The notes under the pieces are model-generated. The model was not told where the DNA came from, made no database searches, and saw only the letters and a list, made by a program, of their open reading frames with translations. From Campylobacteraceae bacterium (GTDB lineage: Bacteria; Campylobacterota; Campylobacteria; Campylobacterales; JALSKU01): 6,746 bases of DNA. Position numbers and translations under genes: made by a program. Shown one piece after another: positions 1 to 5,614 of this stretch (positions within the stretch are counted from its first letter, which is position 1; each line of letters starts with the position of its first letter). The stretch covers positions 1 through 6,746 of the forward strand of contig WFMT01000114.1 in assembly GCA_015488975.1 (NCBI GenBank), in the 5' to 3' direction.

Positions 1-943
1 CACTCAAACTGTTTCAAATAAAAAAACAAAAGTATATCTTGATAAGAGTATCATCAAAAAGATGAATAAAATGCTACAAGAGCAAAAAAGAAAAGTTGAT
101 ATCTTAAAAAAAGAGATAAAAAGAATATCGAAAGTAAAAAGAACAGATAAAAATAATAGTAAAATCATTGCGAAAGTCAAACTTTCTTCAGAAGCTATTG
201 ATTATAAAAAAAGCTTAAGTATAAAAACAAAGAATAAAAAAATAAAAAAAACAAAGAATATAACAGTTGTATCCAAAAAACCATTACTTTCTATAATCAT
301 AGATGATGTATCCTTTCAAAGCGAAGTAAACAATATAAAAAAATTACCTTTTAAAGTGACTCCTTCGATATTTCCACCGACAAAAGTGCATCCAAATACT
401 CCAAAACTTGCAAAGGAATTTAGATTTTATATGGTACACTTACCTTTACAGGCATACGACTATTCTCATCCGGAACCAAATACCCTGCTAACAACAAGCT
501 CCAGTGCTTCAATAGAAAAAAGAATAGAAAATGTTAAAAAGTGGTTTCCAAGAGATAGATTTTTAAATAATCATACAGGAAGTAAATTTACTTCAAATTA
601 TAATGCTATGGTTAAACTTTTTGAAGCTTTGAAAAAAAATCATATTATATTTGTTGACAGCAGAACCAGTGCTGCTACGGTTGCTTTTAAAGTTGCACAA
701 AAATTTCATGAAAAACTACTCAGTAGAAATGTTTTTTTGGATAATATTGCAAAAGTAAGCTACATCAAAAATCAGTTAAAAAAAGCTGTGGCAATAGCTA
801 AAAAAAATGGATATGCTATAGCTATAGGACATCCCCATTTAGCCACTATGAAAGCGCTAAGAGAATCTCTGGATATTTTAAAAGGCGTAAAGCTTGTTTA
901 TGTAAAAGATATATATGAAAACTCTTCATACTCTGCCAAATGA
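1..943 (+). CDS. Divergent polysaccharide deacetylase family protein, 5' partial
   Basis: The frame is open to the left edge with no stop, so the ATG at 62 is probably internal and the true start lies upstream. Numbering from that ATG, residues 1-74 are a lysine-rich, probably coiled-coil linker. A divergent polysaccharide deacetylase domain (PF04748 type) follows at about 75-289. Visible motifs are the paired aspartates 'IIIDD' (D81, D82), 'MVHLPLQ' (H126), 'NNHTGSKFT' (H171, G173, S174), 'FVDSRT' (D199, R201), 'NVFLDN' (D227) and 'AIGHPH' (H257, H259). The Asp/His set fits a metal-dependent NodB-like fold. Family members are usually exported or anchored in the inner membrane by an N-terminal segment; that part is not in the window, so location is inferred. 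The substrate is unknown, with cell-wall or surface glycan most likely. It overlaps dprA by 29 bases. Family assignment is firm, function is not. Confidence 0.88.
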   Translation, partial: TQTVSNKKTKVYLDKSIIKKMNKMLQEQKRKVDILKKEIKRISKVKRTDKNNSKIIAKVKLSSEAIDYKKSLSIKTKNKKIKKTKNITVVSKKPLLSIIIDDVSFQSEVNNIKKLPFKVTPSIFPPTKVHPNTPKLAKEFRFYMVHLPLQAYDYSHPEPNTLLTTSSSASIEKRIENVKKWFPRDRFLNNHTGSKFTSNYNAMVKLFEALKKNHIIFVDSRTSAATVAFKVAQKFHEKLLSRNVFLDNIAKVSYIKNQLKKAVAIAKKNGYAIAIGHPHLATMKALRESLDILKGVKLVYVKDIYENSSYSAK

Positions 944-1691
944 ATTATCGGATTTAAAAAATCCGCCTAAGCAACTTTTTTATAAAGGTAATATAAAACT
1001 ATTGTCAAAGAAAAAAATTGCCATAGTCGGCTCAAGAAGACCATATTCGTATACCAAAAATATTATATATGAATTGTCCAAGAAACTGTCAAATGCCGGT
1101 ATTTGTATAGTTAGCGGGGCTGCTATGGGAGTTGATGCCATCGCTCACAGTAGTGCGGGAGCTAACAATACTATTGCAGTTATGGGAAATGCCCTTGATA
1201 TAGTGTATCCCAAAATCAATAATAACCTTATAAAAAGTATCGAAACAAAAGGACTTGCTTTAAGTCAGTTTGAGCCGGGTTTTAGAGCTACTCCATGGAG
1301 TTTTGTTCTTAGAAATAAGATAGTAGTAGCATTAGCAGATGCGGTTATCATCGCTCAAGCTGATATAAGCAGCGGCTCTATGAGAAGTGCAGAATTTGCA
1401 TTAGAACAAAATAAAGAGATATTTGTTTTACCTCACAGATTAGGTGAGAGTCTTGGAACAAATAAATTTTTGCATGAAAAAAAAGCAAATGCGATATATG
1501 ATATAGACGAATTTGTTGCAAAAATCAGTAACAATATAAATACTAAACCCACAAAAGATGAATTTTGGGAGTTTTGCTCTAACTTTCCAAAATACCAAGA
1601 AGCGATTAAGATATACAAAGACAGAGTTTTTGAAGCTGAGTTAAATGGTGAGATAACTGTTGAAAATGGTATCATTAGGGTTTGTTTATGA
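915..1691 (+). CDS. dprA: DNA processing protein DprA (Smf), short form
   Basis: DprA binds incoming single-stranded DNA in the cytoplasm during natural transformation and loads RecA on it. The 258-residue protein is almost entirely the Rossmann-like DprA core (PF02481). Key motifs are 'AIVGSRRPY' (G39-S40-R41), 'SGAAMGVDAIAH' (67-78), 'GNALDIVYP' (91-99), 'LRNKIV' (R133, N134), 'SGSMRSAEFALE' (153-164) and 'GTNKFL' (181-186). There is no N-terminal SAM-like domain. The C-terminus (about 228-256) resembles a shortened remnant of the DML1-like winged helix, with 'FEAELNGEI...GIIRV' in place of 'LLELELAG...GGRY'. The ATG at 915 lies inside the preceding gene with only a weak purine stretch (AAAAGA, 904-909), so it probably depends on translational coupling. 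The start is supported by the usual family opening, 'L..LKNPP..L.YKGN'. Its end overlaps ruvX by 4 bases. The presence of dprA suggests, but does not prove, natural competence. Confidence 0.95.
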   Translation: MKTLHTLPNELSDLKNPPKQLFYKGNIKLLSKKKIAIVGSRRPYSYTKNIIYELSKKLSNAGICIVSGAAMGVDAIAHSSAGANNTIAVMGNALDIVYPKINNNLIKSIETKGLALSQFEPGFRATPWSFVLRNKIVVALADAVIIAQADISSGSMRSAEFALEQNKEIFVLPHRLGESLGTNKFLHEKKANAIYDIDEFVAKISNNINTKPTKDEFWEFCSNFPKYQEAIKIYKDRVFEAELNGEITVENGIIRVCL

Positions 1692-2086
1692 ATATAGCCT
1701 CTATTGATATAGGTCTTAAAAGGATAGGTTTTGCAACTTGTTTGGTGAAGAATGTTATCTTAAGTGCACCTGCAATAATCAGAAAAAACAGAAATCAGGC
1801 GGCAAAAGAAATTGCACAACTTTTAAAAGAGAAAAACATAGAGCTTTTGGTAGTAGGCCTTCCAAAAGGAGGAAACAGTGAAGAGGAGATGGGGCGTCGT
1901 ATAAAACATTTTATCTCACTTCTTGAGTTTGGAGGCAAGATAGTATATCAGGATGAATACGGCACAAGCGAAGAAGCAAAAGAAAAACTAAAAGGTGCAA
2001 TAAAACAAAAAAGAGACGGAAAAGTTGACTCCATAGCTGCCTCTTTGATACTTCAAAGGTGGATCGAGTCTGGGCAATCAATCTAA
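1688..2086 (+). CDS. ruvX: Putative pre-16S rRNA nuclease / Holliday junction resolvase family protein RuvX (YqgF)
   Basis: This small RNase H-fold nuclease (PF03652) is linked in other bacteria to 5' maturation of 16S rRNA and is also annotated as a Holliday junction resolvase. The 132-residue length is close to the family norm. It opens with 'SIDIGLKRIG' carrying the first metal-binding aspartate (D7), then 'LLVVGLPKGG' (54-62), 'YQDEYGTSEEA' (D89, E90) and 'DSIAASLILQRW' (D114). The second acidic motif is slightly unusual, 'DEYGTS' where most homologues have 'DERLTT'. I chose ATG 1688 over an in-frame TTG at 1682. The ATG lies 7 bases after an AGGG Shine-Dalgarno (1677-1680) and forms the classic ATGA overlap with the dprA stop, whereas the TTG is only one base from the AGGG. 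It is the last gene of the + strand run and converges on the GGT gene 20 bases away. Confidence 0.93.
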   Translation: MNIASIDIGLKRIGFATCLVKNVILSAPAIIRKNRNQAAKEIAQLLKEKNIELLVVGLPKGGNSEEEMGRRIKHFISLLEFGGKIVYQDEYGTSEEAKEKLKGAIKQKRDGKVDSIAASLILQRWIESGQSI

Positions 2087-2114
2087 TTTTATTTGTGATA
2101 ATTACACTAAAATT
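2085..2114. terminator. Weak inverted repeat between convergent genes, possible bidirectional terminator
   Basis: The arms AATTTTA (2085-2091) and TAAAATT (2108-2114) are perfect complements. Inside them GTG (2095-2097) can pair with CAC (2105-2107), leaving a three-base bulge on one side. The repeat covers the ruvX stop codon, the 20-base gap and the stop codon of the converging GGT gene. That is where a shared terminator is expected, but the stem is nearly all A-T and has no clear U-tract, so it may be only an AT-rich coincidence. Confidence 0.25.
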
Positions 2115-3630
2115 TAACAACTTCACTATGAGCGCCCCGTCTTGGGTCAGCTCCTGCTTCATAATCTCCTGTTACAGCCTGCACTCCTCCAAAAAATAGA
2201 TTTAAATTATCAAATTTTTTAACTTCATATAACTTTTTTAATTCATTGTTTAATTCTATATTTAAAGGCGGTTCGGTGAAAATCGTATTTTTTTCAAAAT
2301 GTACTCTTGGTGCGGATATAGCTTCTTGCACAGGCATTTTAAAATTAAGATGATTTATGATAACCTGCATTATGGCACTTCTTATACGGTTGCTTCCTGC
2401 ACTTCCTAAAAGCAAAGCAATTTTTTTATCTTTTTGCACAACTGTAGGTGCCATCATTGAGGGAAGTCTTATGCCACTTTTCCATTTAAAAAAGCCATGA
2501 GGGTTCAAATCCTCCTCTCCTAACATATTATTTAGCATAATACCGCATTCTGGTATCAAGTGACCACATGCTTCGCCATTTGTCGTAGTTGTACTTGCAC
2601 CGTTGCCATATTTATCTATGATACTTATATGAGTTGTGTTACCCCAAAGATTTAAGCGGGAGTGAAAGTCTTTTTTGAAAGTTCGCAAGAGTGCATCATC
2701 TTTTAATATATTTTCCAAGCCATTTTTATGCAAAAATTCATTAACATGTTTACTCCTAAATAGAGTTGTTATTTCTTGAGATTCTATAAGTTTTTTAAGA
2801 TAATCTTTACTTCCAAATTCTCCTAAATCTTCATCATTTAACAAAAGCAGGCTAAAAGCAGTCAAAATACCACCGCTTGAGGGAGGCGGATTGGTAAATA
2901 TATCATAATCTTTATATTTTAAGTTAATCGGTTCTCTTATTTTTGTCTGATAGTTTTTCAATTCACTCTTATCCAACAATCCATTATGTTTTATACACAT
3001 ATTTTCTATATTTTTTGCTATCTCACCCTTGTAAAACAAGTCAGAACCTTTTTTAGCAAACTCTTTTAAAAAATCACCATATTCGTAATTGGTAAAAAGA
3101 TGAGATGATTCAATAAGATTTCCATCTTTAACATAAAGATTTTTACTGCTTTTAGTGGAAGTAAATATCGGTTTTAAAAGTTTTATAAAATCTGCCTGTA
3201 TAGGTGCTAAATGGATGCCTTTTGTAGCATATTTCAAAGCTGGTTGTATGATGGTTTCAAACGGTAAGCTTGCCAAATCTTCATAAATTTTCCATATACC
3301 TTTTACCATGCCAGGCACTGCTGCCGCACCACACCCTATATGAAACTCTTGAATTGTAGTTTTAAAATCAACCTCAATGGGAAAAAATTCAGGATTTGCT
3401 GTCTTGTTTGATGGAACATTCACAAAAAAATCATATATCTTTGGTCTATCGCCTTGTTTTGCACTAAGCATAAAACCACCACCACCAAGACTAGTAAAGA
3501 TAGGCTCACAAATAGGAGCGGCCAACATGCAAGCAAGCATTGCGTCATAAGCATTGCCACCAATTTTTAGTATCCATTCTCCTGCCTTTAAAGTTTGTTT
3601 ATCACCTGCACTTATAACTCCTAAATTCAA
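2107..3630 (-). CDS. Gamma-glutamyltransferase family protein (Ntn hydrolase), atypical substrate pocket
   Basis: This is a 507-residue GGT-family protein (PF01019), normally cut by itself into a large and a small subunit. The expected nucleophile is T332 in 'GNTTHISIID', giving subunits of about 331 and 176 residues. Other landmarks are 'GGNAYDA' (24-30), 'LGGGGFM' (48-54), 'AAVPG' (103-107), 'GIMLNNMLGEEDLNP' (363-377), 'RLPSMMAPT' (388-396), 'GSAGSNRIR' (409-417) and 'DPRRG' (495-499). No signal peptide is visible, so it is probably cytoplasmic, unlike periplasmic E. coli GGT. The arginine of the canonical 'REMAP' motif is absent ('YDFFVNVPS', 66-74), and the segment holding the lid loop is about 10 residues shorter. 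It starts at TTG 3630, overlapping the upstream ligase stop as TTGA, with AAGG (3638-3641) 7 bases before it. Family is firm; substrate is not, and gamma-glutamyl peptides or glutathione are only the default guess. Confidence 0.9.
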   Translation of the reverse strand: MNLGVISAGDKQTLKAGEWILKIGGNAYDAMLACMLAAPICEPIFTSLGGGGFMLSAKQGDRPKIYDFFVNVPSNKTANPEFFPIEVDFKTTIQEFHIGCGAAAVPGMVKGIWKIYEDLASLPFETIIQPALKYATKGIHLAPIQADFIKLLKPIFTSTKSSKNLYVKDGNLIESSHLFTNYEYGDFLKEFAKKGSDLFYKGEIAKNIENMCIKHNGLLDKSELKNYQTKIREPINLKYKDYDIFTNPPPSSGGILTAFSLLLLNDEDLGEFGSKDYLKKLIESQEITTLFRSKHVNEFLHKNGLENILKDDALLRTFKKDFHSRLNLWGNTTHISIIDKYGNGASTTTTNGEACGHLIPECGIMLNNMLGEEDLNPHGFFKWKSGIRLPSMMAPTVVQKDKKIALLLGSAGSNRIRSAIMQVIINHLNFKMPVQEAISAPRVHFEKNTIFTEPPLNIELNNELKKLYEVKKFDNLNLFFGGVQAVTGDYEAGADPRRGAHSEVVKF

Positions 3631-4712
3631 ATCTCTACCTTTCCAAGCTTTTCTACATTTAAAAGATTTTTATATTTCTCAAATGTCCTTATCTTTTTTT
3701 TTGCCAACTCATCTTCGTAAGCTAAATTTTTTAATTTTTCTATTGATTTATCAGTATTTAGTTTCGAGAATATACTCTTTTTTTCCATATTTTTCAATAA
3801 ATCCAAAAAATGCTCTCTTATAGTACAAATCTTGTCATTATTTTGAAAATTACCATCAAGCCCATGTCTAGCCGCATTCCATCTGTTTTGTAAAAGTATT
3901 TGATATGGTATCTTTTTAAGCTCAATCTCTTTTGAGTAAAGACATAATGCTTGAAAAAGATTTATCAAAAGCCTTAACCTTTCAAAATCATTGCTTGCAT
4001 CACAAATCCTAATCTCCAAAGTTTTAAATACAGGACTGATTCTAACATCCCACCAAATATCCTTATGACTTTTTAGAGTACCGGCTTTATACATTTTTTC
4101 GTATAAATCTTTCATATCTTCAAATGTATCAAAATACGATGAAAGACCAGCCCTTGGCAACTGTTCAAAAAGTTTGGCTCTGTAAGATAAAAGTCCTGTG
4201 AATTCACCATTAAAAAAAGGAGAATTTGCACTAAGAGCTAAAAATACTGGAAGATATTCTAAAGTTACATTGTACGCTTTTAGTGCATCATCGCTTGTTG
4301 GCATACCGACATGTATATGAAATCCGCATATATGAAATCTAGAAAGAAGGATACCATATTCATTTGCAAAAGAGTCATATCTTTGCTCATCTACATGCTT
4401 AAGTGGATTAACCGGCAGCGAATAAGAACCTGATATGCTCAATAAAAATGTATCACTTAAAGATAAAAAGTATCTGATACTGTCTTGAAGTTCATCTATA
4501 ACTTCTTGTGAGTTTTTGCATATTGGGCTTACGAATTCGACCATACACTCTAAAAACTCTTGGTGAATTCTTTTTTTGTATTTTTCATTTACAAGTTTTT
4601 GCATTTTTGATGAGAGATTTAAAAGTTTATAGTTTTTTTTATCTTGAAATCTCGCCTCCAATTCTGCTCCGAGAGAATAATCCTTACCATCTTTCCATTT
4701 TTTAAAGTTCAT
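3627..4712 (-). CDS. Carboxylate-amine ligase, glutamate-cysteine ligase type 2 (YbdK/GCS2 family)
   Basis: The 361-residue protein matches the GCS2 family (PF04107), cytoplasmic ATP-dependent ligases that join glutamate through its gamma-carboxyl to an amine. Weak glutamate-cysteine ligase activity is known for E. coli YbdK. Visible motifs are 'SLGAELEARF' (13-22), 'ECMVEFVSP' (55-63), 'CGFHIHVGMP' (129-138), 'FLALSANSPFFNG' (157-169), 'LSYRAKLFEQLPRAGL' (175-190), 'IWWDVRISP' (219-227), 'TLEIRICDAS' (231-240) and 'NRWNAARHGLDG' (276-287). The length is near the family norm and no key block is missing. The start is secure: ATG 4712 follows an AGGAG (4721-4725) at 8 bases. It is the first gene of a two-gene - strand unit with the GGT homologue. 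The true amine substrate is unknown: cysteine would make it a glutathione-precursor enzyme, but no glutathione synthetase gene is in the window. Confidence 0.9.
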   Translation of the reverse strand: MNFKKWKDGKDYSLGAELEARFQDKKNYKLLNLSSKMQKLVNEKYKKRIHQEFLECMVEFVSPICKNSQEVIDELQDSIRYFLSLSDTFLLSISGSYSLPVNPLKHVDEQRYDSFANEYGILLSRFHICGFHIHVGMPTSDDALKAYNVTLEYLPVFLALSANSPFFNGEFTGLLSYRAKLFEQLPRAGLSSYFDTFEDMKDLYEKMYKAGTLKSHKDIWWDVRISPVFKTLEIRICDASNDFERLRLLINLFQALCLYSKEIELKKIPYQILLQNRWNAARHGLDGNFQNNDKICTIREHFLDLLKNMEKKSIFSKLNTDKSIEKLKNLAYEDELAKKKIRTFEKYKNLLNVEKLGKVEI

Positions 4713-4720
4713 AACATTTT

Positions 4721-4725
4721 CTCCT
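4721..4725 (-). promoter_or_regulatory. Strong Shine-Dalgarno of the carboxylate-amine ligase gene
   Basis: Read on the - strand this is AGGAG, 8 bases before the ATG at 4712. It is the clearest ribosome binding site in the window and fixes the ligase start. Confidence 0.75.
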
Positions 4726-4765
4726 GTATTTTTAGTTTATAAAAAAAATAGAAAAAAAAGAAGTT

Positions 4766-4820
4766 GTTTTGAATTATATGAGATAATTTAATAAAAAAAA
4801 TAGAAAAGTGTATAAAAAGG
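4766..4820 (-). promoter_or_regulatory. Candidate promoter of the ligase-GGT unit
   Basis: On the - strand a perfect TATAAT (4778 to 4773) is preceded by T-rich runs about every 8-11 bases (around 4819-4814, 4808-4805 and 4801-4793). That matches the known Campylobacter vegetative promoter, which has periodic T-tracts in place of a -35 box. The predicted transcript would start near 4766, giving a leader of about 54 bases. Other TATAAT matches on the same strand, at 4857-4852 and 4870-4863, could also serve. In DNA this AT-rich, chance matches are likely. Confidence 0.4.
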
Positions 4821-4821
4821 T

Positions 4822-4847
4822 AACAATAAAAATTTTTATTAATTGTT
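4822..4847. repeat. AT-only palindrome in the gap upstream of the ligase gene
   Basis: Bases 4825-4840 form a perfect 16-bp palindrome, AATAAAAATTTTTATT, centred at 4832/4833. The flanks AACAA and TTGTT extend the symmetry if two extra bases on the right are skipped. It could be an AT-rich operator, a weak hairpin ending leftward transcription from ogt and the DUF2905 gene, or chance in A/T-rich sequence. Confidence 0.35.
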
Positions 4848-4877
4848 GCACATTATATTTAGATTATATAATTGTGC
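4848..4877. repeat. GCACA/TGTGC inverted repeat downstream of the DUF2905 gene
   Basis: The left arm GCACATTATAT (4848-4858) and right arm ATATAATTGTGC (4866-4877) are complementary except for one extra base, with a seven-base loop. It lies 13 bases past the DUF2905 stop and upstream of the ligase promoter. The G-C ends make it stronger than the surrounding AT symmetry. It could be a terminator stem for the ogt transcript, although the bases that follow are mixed A/T and not a clean U-tract, or a regulator binding site overlapping TATAAT-like boxes. Confidence 0.4.
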
Positions 4878-4890
4878 TAAAATAATTACT

Positions 4891-5097
4891 TTATTTAAAA
4901 AATTTTGAAAATACAGAAAATAAAAAACTTAAAACAATGCTCAAAATTATCATGCTGGTTATAGGAAAATAAAAGCTGAAATTTTCTTTTTTTACTACTA
5001 TATCGCCGGGAAGTTTAAAAAAATGCCCGTTAAAGAAAAAAGTTAAAATACCCAAAATGATAAAAACGCCTCCTATATAAAAAAATACCTTATACAA
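4891..5097 (-). CDS. DUF2905 family small inner-membrane protein
   Basis: A 68-residue protein with two hydrophobic membrane segments, about residues 4-22 and 43-63. Between them is the hallmark of DUF2905 (PF11146): 'LPGDIVVKKENFSFYFP', corresponding to the family pattern LPGDI...rgnf.fyFPi. The function of the family is unknown. I place the start at TTG 5097, because AGGGAG (5104-5109) lies 6 bases before it and the resulting opening 'MYKVFFYIGGVFIILG' matches the usual family N-terminus. A longer TTG start at 5112 would put that Shine-Dalgarno inside the coding region. With the chosen start it overlaps the end of ogt by 8 bases, so it is translationally coupled to ogt. A role in DNA repair does not follow from that, since DUF2905 genes have varied neighbours. 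Confidence 0.85.
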   Translation of the reverse strand: MYKVFFYIGGVFIILGILTFFFNGHFFKLPGDIVVKKENFSFYFPITSMIILSIVLSFLFSVFSKFFK

Positions 5098-5560
5098 GAC
5101 AAACTCCCTCAAGCTTTAAAAGTTTTCTTTTTATAAAAAGTCCTCCACTATATCCGCCTATACTACCATCACTTGCTATAACTCTGTGACAAGGAATGAT
5201 GATGGCGATATGGTTTTTGCCGTTAGCATTGCCGGCTGCTCTGTAGGCTTTTTGATTGCCTGAATTCTTTGCCAATTCTTTGTAGCTTATCGTTTTTCCA
5301 TAAGGTATTTGTAAAAGCGCATTATATACTTGTTGTTGAAATTTGCTACCCTTGATTTTTAGAGGTATGGAGAAATTTTGCAGTTTTCCCACAAAATACA
5401 GCTCTAACTCTATTATGACTTTGTTAAATTTATCTTTATTTTCTATCCACTGCGGTTGGATAAAATCCTCTTTGTAAAATTCAAGCCCATAAAGAAAAGT
5501 GCCATCTCCGTAAAGTATAACTTTTCCTATAAAATTTGTGTCATAAATAGTATAAAACAT
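5090..5560 (-). CDS. ogt: Methylated-DNA--protein-cysteine methyltransferase (Ogt/MGMT)
   Basis: This cytoplasmic suicide enzyme moves alkyl groups from O6-alkylguanine in DNA to its own cysteine. The 156-residue protein has a divergent N-terminal region (1-65) and the conserved DNA-binding domain (PF01035, about 70-152). There are 'FQQQVYNALLQIPYGKTISY' (74-93), a helix-turn-helix with the base-flipping arginine in 'AYRAAGNANGKN' (R107), the active-site 'IIPCHRVI' (C124) and 'GGYSGG' (135-140). There is no Ada-type zinc or AraC domain, so it is a stand-alone repair protein. I chose ATG 5560, with AAGG (5568-5571) 7 bases before it. An in-frame GTG at 5602 would add 14 residues unlike the family and would read through the shared promoter. 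One variation: 'KNHIAIIIPCHRV' has His where most homologues have Pro after Asn. It is divergent from ligA. Confidence 0.95.
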   Translation of the reverse strand: MFYTIYDTNFIGKVILYGDGTFLYGLEFYKEDFIQPQWIENKDKFNKVIIELELYFVGKLQNFSIPLKIKGSKFQQQVYNALLQIPYGKTISYKELAKNSGNQKAYRAAGNANGKNHIAIIIPCHRVIASDGSIGGYSGGLFIKRKLLKLEGVCLV

Positions 5561-5575
5561 TATACAGCCTTTTTG

Positions 5576-5584
5576 TGATAAAAT
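5576..5584 (+). promoter_or_regulatory. Candidate extended -10 element for ligA
   Basis: TGATAAAAT fits the extended -10 pattern TGnTATAAT with one mismatch, and epsilonproteobacterial vegetative promoters often rely on an extended -10 without a -35. The transcript would start near 5590-5592, giving ligA a leader of about 24 bases. The element is the left arm of the inverted repeat. Confidence 0.5.
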
Positions 5585-5592
5585 TATACAAT

Positions 5593-5601
5593 ATTTTATC
5601 A
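5593..5601 (-). promoter_or_regulatory. Candidate extended -10 element for ogt and DUF2905
   Basis: Read on the - strand this is the same TGATAAAAT as for ligA, from the right arm of the inverted repeat. The transcript would start near 5585-5587, about 26 bases before the ogt ATG. A second - strand candidate, a perfect TATAAT at 5588-5583, overlaps the repeat and would leave a leader of only about 16 bases. Confidence 0.45.
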
Positions 5602-5614
5602 CAAAGAAATCAAA

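Larger units (their letters stand above)
5572..5605. repeat. Perfect 13-bp inverted repeat in the ogt/ligA divergent region
   Basis: The arms TTTGTGATAAAAT (5572-5584) and ATTTTATCACAAA (5593-5605) are exact reverse complements around an eight-base centre, TATACAAT. The repeat fills most of the 54 bases between the two divergent start codons and includes the candidate -10 elements of both genes. It may be two mirrored promoters, a regulator-binding site, or both. Confidence 0.8.

Noticed and set aside
62..64. ATG at 62 as the true start of the deacetylase gene.
   Set aside because: The frame stays open for 20 further codons to the window edge, and the family normally has an N-terminal membrane or signal segment that is missing after this ATG.
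1682..1687. Upstream TTG as the start of ruvX, adding two residues.
   Set aside because: It lies one base after the AGGG Shine-Dalgarno, while ATG 1688 has a proper 7-base gap and forms the standard ATGA overlap with dprA.
1911..2162. An 83-codon - strand open frame opposite the ruvX end and the convergent gap.
   Set aside because: It overlaps ruvX and the end of the GGT gene, has low-complexity Leu/Phe content and shows no family motif.
3554..3823. An 89-codon + strand open frame across the ligase/GGT junction.
   Set aside because: It lies antisense to two well-supported genes, and its translation (rich in Phe, Leu and Ser) looks like the complement of AT-rich coding DNA with no recognisable domain.
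5098..5112. TTG at 5112 as the start of the DUF2905 gene.
   Set aside because: It would place the AGGGAG Shine-Dalgarno inside the coding region. TTG 5097 fits both the Shine-Dalgarno and the family N-terminus.
5561..5602. GTG at 5602 as the start of ogt, adding 14 residues.
   Set aside because: The extension is unlike the family, has no Shine-Dalgarno, and would run through the shared promoter and inverted repeat.
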